Source: Fibrobacter sp. UWB16
GTDB lineage: Bacteria > Fibrobacterota > Fibrobacteria > Fibrobacterales > Fibrobacteraceae
Length of the DNA: 64,000 nucleotides
Assembly: GCF_900215325.1 (NCBI RefSeq)
Contig: NZ_OCMS01000003.1
Span: forward strand, 1 to 64,000
Reading direction: 5' to 3'
The translations under genes were made by a program, and so were the position numbers. A model generated the notes under the pieces. The model had not been told where the DNA came from, searched no databases, and was given only the letters and a program-made list of their open reading frames with translations. Of this stretch, positions 60,555-64,000 are shown piece after piece (within the stretch, counting starts at the first letter, position 1; each line of letters starts with the position of its first letter).

Positions 60555-61787
60555 ATGAACGCTGCTATCCTTACTAATGAGTTTCCGCCAGAAATCTATG
60601 GCGGTGCAGGTATCCACGTCAAGTTCTTGAGCCAAGAACTTTCCAAGCTCTGCCACATCGAAGCACGTTGCTTTGGTGCGCAGAATGACGATGCAGACAA
60701 TATCCGAGCCATTGGTTTTAGCCAGAAGCTAGAACATAATCCGGCTGATGAACGTTTCAAGAAAATCTTGAAGCCGCTTGATATTAATTTGCAGTGGATG
60801 TCCTCGCTTAAGGATATCGATGTGATTCATTGCCATACGTGGTACAGCCATTTCGGTGGCGTGGTCGCAAGTCGCCTTTTGCAGTGCCCGCTGATTTTGA
60901 CGACGCACTCGCTCGAACCGCACCGTCCGTGGAAAGCGGAACAGCTCGGTGACGGCGGCTATAACATGAGCTGCTGGATTGAACGCACCGCTTACGAAGC
61001 CGCAGACGGCGTGATTGCAGTGAGCGAGGGCATGAAGCGCGATGTGATGAAGCTTTACGGCGTGCCGGAAGATCGTGTGAAGGTTATCTACAATGGTATT
61101 GATCCGGACTTTTACAAGCCGACGTTTGACGAAGAAATCTTGAAGAAGTGGGGCGTGGATCCGAAGCGACCGTTCGTGCTTTTTGTGGGCCGCATTACGC
61201 GCCAGAAGGGCATCAGCCAGCTCATTCAGGCTATCCCGCAAATCGATAAGAACGCCCAGGTAGTGCTTTGCGCCGGTGCGCCGGATACGCAGGAACTTGC
61301 CGACGAATGCAAGCGCTTGATTGAAGAAGTCCAGAAGACACGTGATGGAGTCGTGTGGATTCAGGATGCTGTGCCGCATACGGAACTTCGCGTGCTCTAC
61401 AGCCATGCAACCGTGTTTGCAACGCCGTCTCTTTATGAACCGTTCGGCATCATCAATCTCGAAGCCATGAGCTGCGGAACGCCTGTTGTGGGCAGCGCTG
61501 TTGGTGGTATTCCGGAAATCATCGTCGATGGCGAAACGGGTTACCTCGTGCCGCTCAAGCCGGTTTCCGAAAAGATTTTTGAACCGGCAGACCCGAAGGC
61601 TTTCCAGACGGACTTTGCGAACAAGCTCAACAAGATTCTTGAGAATCCGGAACTTGCAAAGAAGATGGGCGAAGTCAGCCGCAAGCGCGCCATTGACGTG
61701 TTCAGCTGGAAGACGATTGCCAAGCAGACATTCGACTTCTATCAGGAATGCATCGAACGCTACAAGCGTGAAGGCAAACGCGTTTAA
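60555..61787 (+). CDS. GT4 glycogen synthase (GlgM-like)
   Basis: 410 residues. NEFPPEIYGGAGIHVKFL at the start is the glycogen-synthase GGAG loop. Then come HCHTWYSHFGG, THSLEPHRPWKAEQLGDGG, ISxxEG-type VIAVSEGMKRDV, FVGRITRQKGISQL and the C-terminal ATPSLYEPFGIINLEAMSCGTPVVGSAVGGIPE. This is the GT4 form found in actinobacterial GlgA/GlgM, about 410 residues rather than the GT5 form of ~480. It builds alpha-1,4-glucan or its maltose-phosphate precursor from ADP-glucose. Fibrobacter is known to store much glycogen. No other glycogen gene is adjacent. The ribosome site is weak. Confidence 0.9.
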   Translation: MNAAILTNEFPPEIYGGAGIHVKFLSQELSKLCHIEARCFGAQNDDADNIRAIGFSQKLEHNPADERFKKILKPLDINLQWMSSLKDIDVIHCHTWYSHFGGVVASRLLQCPLILTTHSLEPHRPWKAEQLGDGGYNMSCWIERTAYEAADGVIAVSEGMKRDVMKLYGVPEDRVKVIYNGIDPDFYKPTFDEEILKKWGVDPKRPFVLFVGRITRQKGISQLIQAIPQIDKNAQVVLCAGAPDTQELADECKRLIEEVQKTRDGVVWIQDAVPHTELRVLYSHATVFATPSLYEPFGIINLEAMSCGTPVVGSAVGGIPEIIVDGETGYLVPLKPVSEKIFEPADPKAFQTDFANKLNKILENPELAKKMGEVSRKRAIDVFSWKTIAKQTFDFYQECIERYKREGKRV

Positions 61788-61789
61788 TG

Positions 61790-61815
61790 TTGTCATTCCG
61801 GATTTATTCCGGCAT
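61790..61815. repeat. Family A-like repeat fragment
   Basis: TTGTCATTCCGGATTTATTCCGGCA with CCGGA/TCCGG arms, 2-3 bp after the glycogen synthase stop. Confidence 0.55.
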
Positions 61816-61831
61816 CGCCAGTAAAGCGAAA

Positions 61832-61861
61832 AAAGGTGACCCACAAGCCACCTTTTTTTTG
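61832..61861 (+). terminator. Terminator of the glycogen synthase gene
   Basis: AAAGGTG with CACCTTT around a 10-nt loop, followed by TTTTT. Almost the same hairpin sequence recurs at 62527. Confidence 0.75.
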
Positions 61862-61953
61862 CGTTATTCTAATTATTTCTATTACGCCGTCTTGTTTTTT
61901 GAGGAGCTATTCATTATATTCGTGGTGTGTTATTTGAAATAAGGTATATGGGA

Positions 61954-62508
61954 ATGAAAACAAAGATTTTGTGCGCTTTAATCGCCGTGGCAACTAGCTT
62001 TGGCTTGTTTGTGGGCTGTTCCGATAGTGATGGTAACAATGTTACCGGTTCTGATGATTCTTTGGTGACTGTTCCCCCGAATACATCGTCGATAAAGGGG
62101 GAGTCATTTGATTTCAAGTATACTTCATCTTGCGGAGAGAATCCTGCTAAACTGAATCTCGCAAAATGGTCTGATGGTTCAGGCGAAGAATTTATTGATT
62201 TTTATATAAATGACGATGGAACCGCTACTGTGAATATCAGGAAGGGTGTCTCGTGTGATGGAGGCTTTGTTTCGATGCTCTATGAAACAAGGAATGATAC
62301 CTTGTTTGCTGAGCAAAATTATGTTCGTTTAATCAAAGAATATGATCCAATTACGAACGATTCTATTGTAGTGGGGACTGATGAGTTTATGTCTCATTGT
62401 TCTTGCCTAGTTGACCTCGAGTTGCATATCCCGGCAGAATTTATTGGCACGAAATATGTCGATTTTGAAGGCGATTGCCGCGAGATTGTTTACAAGAAGA
62501 AAAAGTAA
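61954..62508 (+). CDS. Small lipoprotein of unknown function
   Basis: 184 residues from the ATG at 61954, which has AAGG 9 nt upstream; an ATG two codons earlier is also possible. The signal peptide ends LFVGC (Cys22). The spacer SDSDGNNVTGSDDS is followed by a beta-rich domain of about 140 residues with four Cys in pairs (SSCGE, SCDGG, HCSCLV, DCRE). No family recognised. TATATTCG near 61913 may be the promoter. It is flanked by two nearly identical terminators. Confidence 0.75.
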   Translation: MKTKILCALIAVATSFGLFVGCSDSDGNNVTGSDDSLVTVPPNTSSIKGESFDFKYTSSCGENPAKLNLAKWSDGSGEEFIDFYINDDGTATVNIRKGVSCDGGFVSMLYETRNDTLFAEQNYVRLIKEYDPITNDSIVVGTDEFMSHCSCLVDLELHIPAEFIGTKYVDFEGDCREIVYKKKK

Positions 62509-62526
62509 TTTGAATAATGTTTATGA

Positions 62527-62556
62527 AAAAAGGTGGCCTGCAAGCCACCTTTTTTT
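62527..62556 (+). terminator. Terminator of the small lipoprotein gene
   Basis: AAAAAGGTGGC-ctgcaa-GCCACCTTTTTTT, a perfect stem with a T-tract. It is A-rich on the other side, so it may also serve the convergent dsbD gene. Confidence 0.85.
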
Positions 62557-62579
62557 GCTGTTGAGATTTTCGAGAATTT

Positions 62580-62616
62580 AACTGGATCCTTCGCGGTTAA
62601 TACCGCTCAGGATGAC
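62580..62616. repeat. Family B repeat
   Basis: AACTGGATCCTTCGCGGTTAATACCGCTCAGGATGAC with internal arms GCGGT/ACCGC. Best consensus copy of family B. Confidence 0.75.
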
Positions 62617-62635
62617 GAGTGTGCAGGCTCCGCTT

Positions 62636-64000
62636 CTAGTAACTAGTTACAATCTTCTCCACGATTGCGCTTGTGGTGAGGAGTTCCGGGAGTACGATTT
62701 GCTTGCTTGCATCGCCGGCGGGGTAGATCGCGTAGGCGGGCACTCCGGACTTGCCCATGCTGCGCAGGAGTGCGGTGACTTCGGGCGTTTCGCGGGTCCA
62801 GTCGGCCTTGACGCGGGCAACGTTCAAGCTGTCCATCGCGCGCTTGAAATCATCGCGGTTGAGGACGGCTGCTTCGTTTGCCTTGCAGGTGAGGCACCAG
62901 TCGGCGGTCGCGTCAATGAATACGGTACGGCCAGACTTTGCAAATTCTTCGATGAGTTCCGGCGTGTAGCGGTACCAGCCATCTTCGGTGACGAGCTGTA
63001 CTGACCTTGCCTTGAAAATCGCATCGACTTCGGCTTCGAACTTTGGTGATGCAAATGCAAACCAGATGATGGCAAGGATTACAACGGCGCCTCCAACGGA
63101 GAGCACTTCGCGAAAAAACGCGACGCCCGGCGGGGCGATGTTCCCGATTGCAAAGCTCATGGCGATGCTCAAGAGCGAAATGGCGGCGAAGATGCCGACG
63201 CCGACGTTTCCGGCCTGTTCATGCACGACCCACAGGAGCCATACGACGGTACCGAGCAAAAGAACGCCCATGATTTTCTGGAGCGTGACCATCCAAGCGC
63301 CCGGCTTTGGGAAAACTTTCAGGATTTTCGGGAATGTACTCACGAGCATGTAGGGGAGCGCAAGCCCGACGCCTGCTGCTGTGAAAAACAAGAACAGCAC
63401 AGGGGTCGATGCGGTAAAAGCAAAACCCATCGCCGTGCCGAGAAACGGTGCGGAGCACGGTGTGCTCAAAAGCACGAGGAGTGAGCCTGTGAAAAACGCA
63501 CCCCAAAAGCCCTGCTTGCGCCCGGCTTTGTCCATCTTGGTCGTGGCACTTCCAGGAAGCCAGATTTCAAAGACTCCAAAAAAGCTCATGGCAAAAGCGC
63601 TCAGAATCACGACCATGAACGCGATGAATCCAGCGCTCTGGAATTGCATGCCCCAGCCTGCATTCCCGCCGCCGGCTTTGACGGCGGCAACAATCCCGGC
63701 GAGCGCCCAGAAGCTCGCGAGAATCCCGAGCGTTGTCGAAGTCCCGAGTACGAGCAGTCGCTTGCGGCTTTCGCCAGCCTGCTTGATCAAGCTGAAAAGC
63801 TTTAGCGAAAGCACCGGCAGCACGCACGGCATCAAGTTCAGAATTAAGCCTCCGAACAGAGCCGACAAAAGCAATATGAATGTCCCGGCAGCGCCTTCTG
63901 TCGCATTCCCTGCGGCGCTCGGCGCATTGATGACATTCCCGGTTGCGTTTCCGTTGGCGTCTGTGCTAGTGGCGCTCCCGTGCATATTCCCAGCGTCATC
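62636..64000 (-). CDS. dsbD: DsbD-family thiol:disulfide interchange protein (5' end outside window)
   Basis: At least 454 residues; the frame is open to the window edge, so the N-terminus is missing. Most of the visible part is the eight-helix transmembrane domain, with the two redox Cys in LNLMPCVLPVLSLK and LLSTPCSAPFLGT. It ends in a thioredoxin-like periplasmic domain with the active site ATADWCLTCKANE. DsbD carries electrons from cytoplasmic thioredoxin to periplasmic thiol pathways. The Ala/Asn/Gly-rich stretch near the edge (NGNATGNVINAPSAAG) is probably the linker after an N-terminal DsbD-alpha domain. The many Cys-rich lipoproteins in this window would be plausible clients of such disulfide chemistry. 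Confidence 0.93.
   Translation of the reverse strand, partial: DDAGNMHGSATSTDANGNATGNVINAPSAAGNATEGAAGTFILLLSALFGGLILNLMPCVLPVLSLKLFSLIKQAGESRKRLLVLGTSTTLGILASFWALAGIVAAVKAGGGNAGWGMQFQSAGFIAFMVVILSAFAMSFFGVFEIWLPGSATTKMDKAGRKQGFWGAFFTGSLLVLLSTPCSAPFLGTAMGFAFTASTPVLFLFFTAAGVGLALPYMLVSTFPKILKVFPKPGAWMVTLQKIMGVLLLGTVVWLLWVVHEQAGNVGVGIFAAISLLSIAMSFAIGNIAPPGVAFFREVLSVGGAVVILAIIWFAFASPKFEAEVDAIFKARSVQLVTEDGWYRYTPELIEEFAKSGRTVFIDATADWCLTCKANEAAVLNRDDFKRAMDSLNVARVKADWTRETPEVTALLRSMGKSGVPAYAIYPAGDASKQIVLPELLTTSAIVEKIVTSY

Overview
The window comes from a Fibrobacter-type bacterium (phylum Fibrobacterota). The clearest signs are two giant fibro-slime-domain proteins, two lipoproteins with the 'Fibrobacter succinogenes major paralogous' (FISUMP) domain, many Ser-rich-linker lipoproteins, LPS synthesis (lpxK), a BamA/TamA-like barrel, and Bacteroidota-like TAnnTTTG promoter elements. 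Species cannot be fixed from the sequence alone.

Layout. 1-95: the 3' end of a 5S rRNA and its terminator. 583-9444: two tandem paralogous secreted fibro-slime proteins, probably cell-surface adhesion proteins. 9729-12823: an exported protein of unknown function and an ABC-F ATPase. 13035-22980: an AT-rich block of surface genes (a beta-helix protein, two metzincin-like lipoproteins, a SUMF1-fold protein, a FISUMP lipoprotein and another lipoprotein). A perfect 68-bp direct repeat brackets this block, and the repeat is the 3' end of the gene at 22956-23906. The far copy is a 30-codon stump of that gene's C-terminus, so the block looks like an island inserted at a gene's 3' end. 22956-27550 (minus): LT-like gene, RavA/MoxR-like gene, lpxK and aroC. 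The first two have lost canonical catalytic residues. 27655-34320: an exported protein, rubrerythrin plus a PerR-like Fur regulator, a KtrB/KtrA potassium uptake pair, a FISUMP lipoprotein, a solitary nuoA and an outer-membrane barrel. 34417-48367: Uup-type ABC-F, a 1032-residue cadherin/tandem-repeat surface protein, ackA, PAP2 phosphatase, histidine phosphatase, SIR2-like protein, AlgX/AlgJ-like protein, folD, a small membrane protein, FKBP lipoprotein and argA. 48481-53589: three tandem paralogous Cys-containing lipoproteins, followed closely by a nitroreductase. 54227-64000: an InlB-repeat surface protein, folE, two paralogous esterase lipoproteins, a GlgM-like glycogen synthase, a small lipoprotein and a DsbD that runs off the end.

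How the genes fit together. Most of the window is cell-surface machinery: adhesins, putative esterases, proteases and many lipoproteins of the kind a plant-wall-degrading rumen bacterium displays. It is mixed with single housekeeping genes (aroC, folD, folE, ackA, argA, lpxK). Many housekeeping genes have no Shine-Dalgarno. Instead they have TAnnTTTG or a close variant 4-8 nt before the start codon, which suggests leaderless or near-leaderless mRNAs, while the lipoprotein genes mostly have clear purine-rich ribosome sites. Intergenic space is dotted with short palindromic repeats of two families, one of which has been read into the C-terminus of the Fur-family gene.
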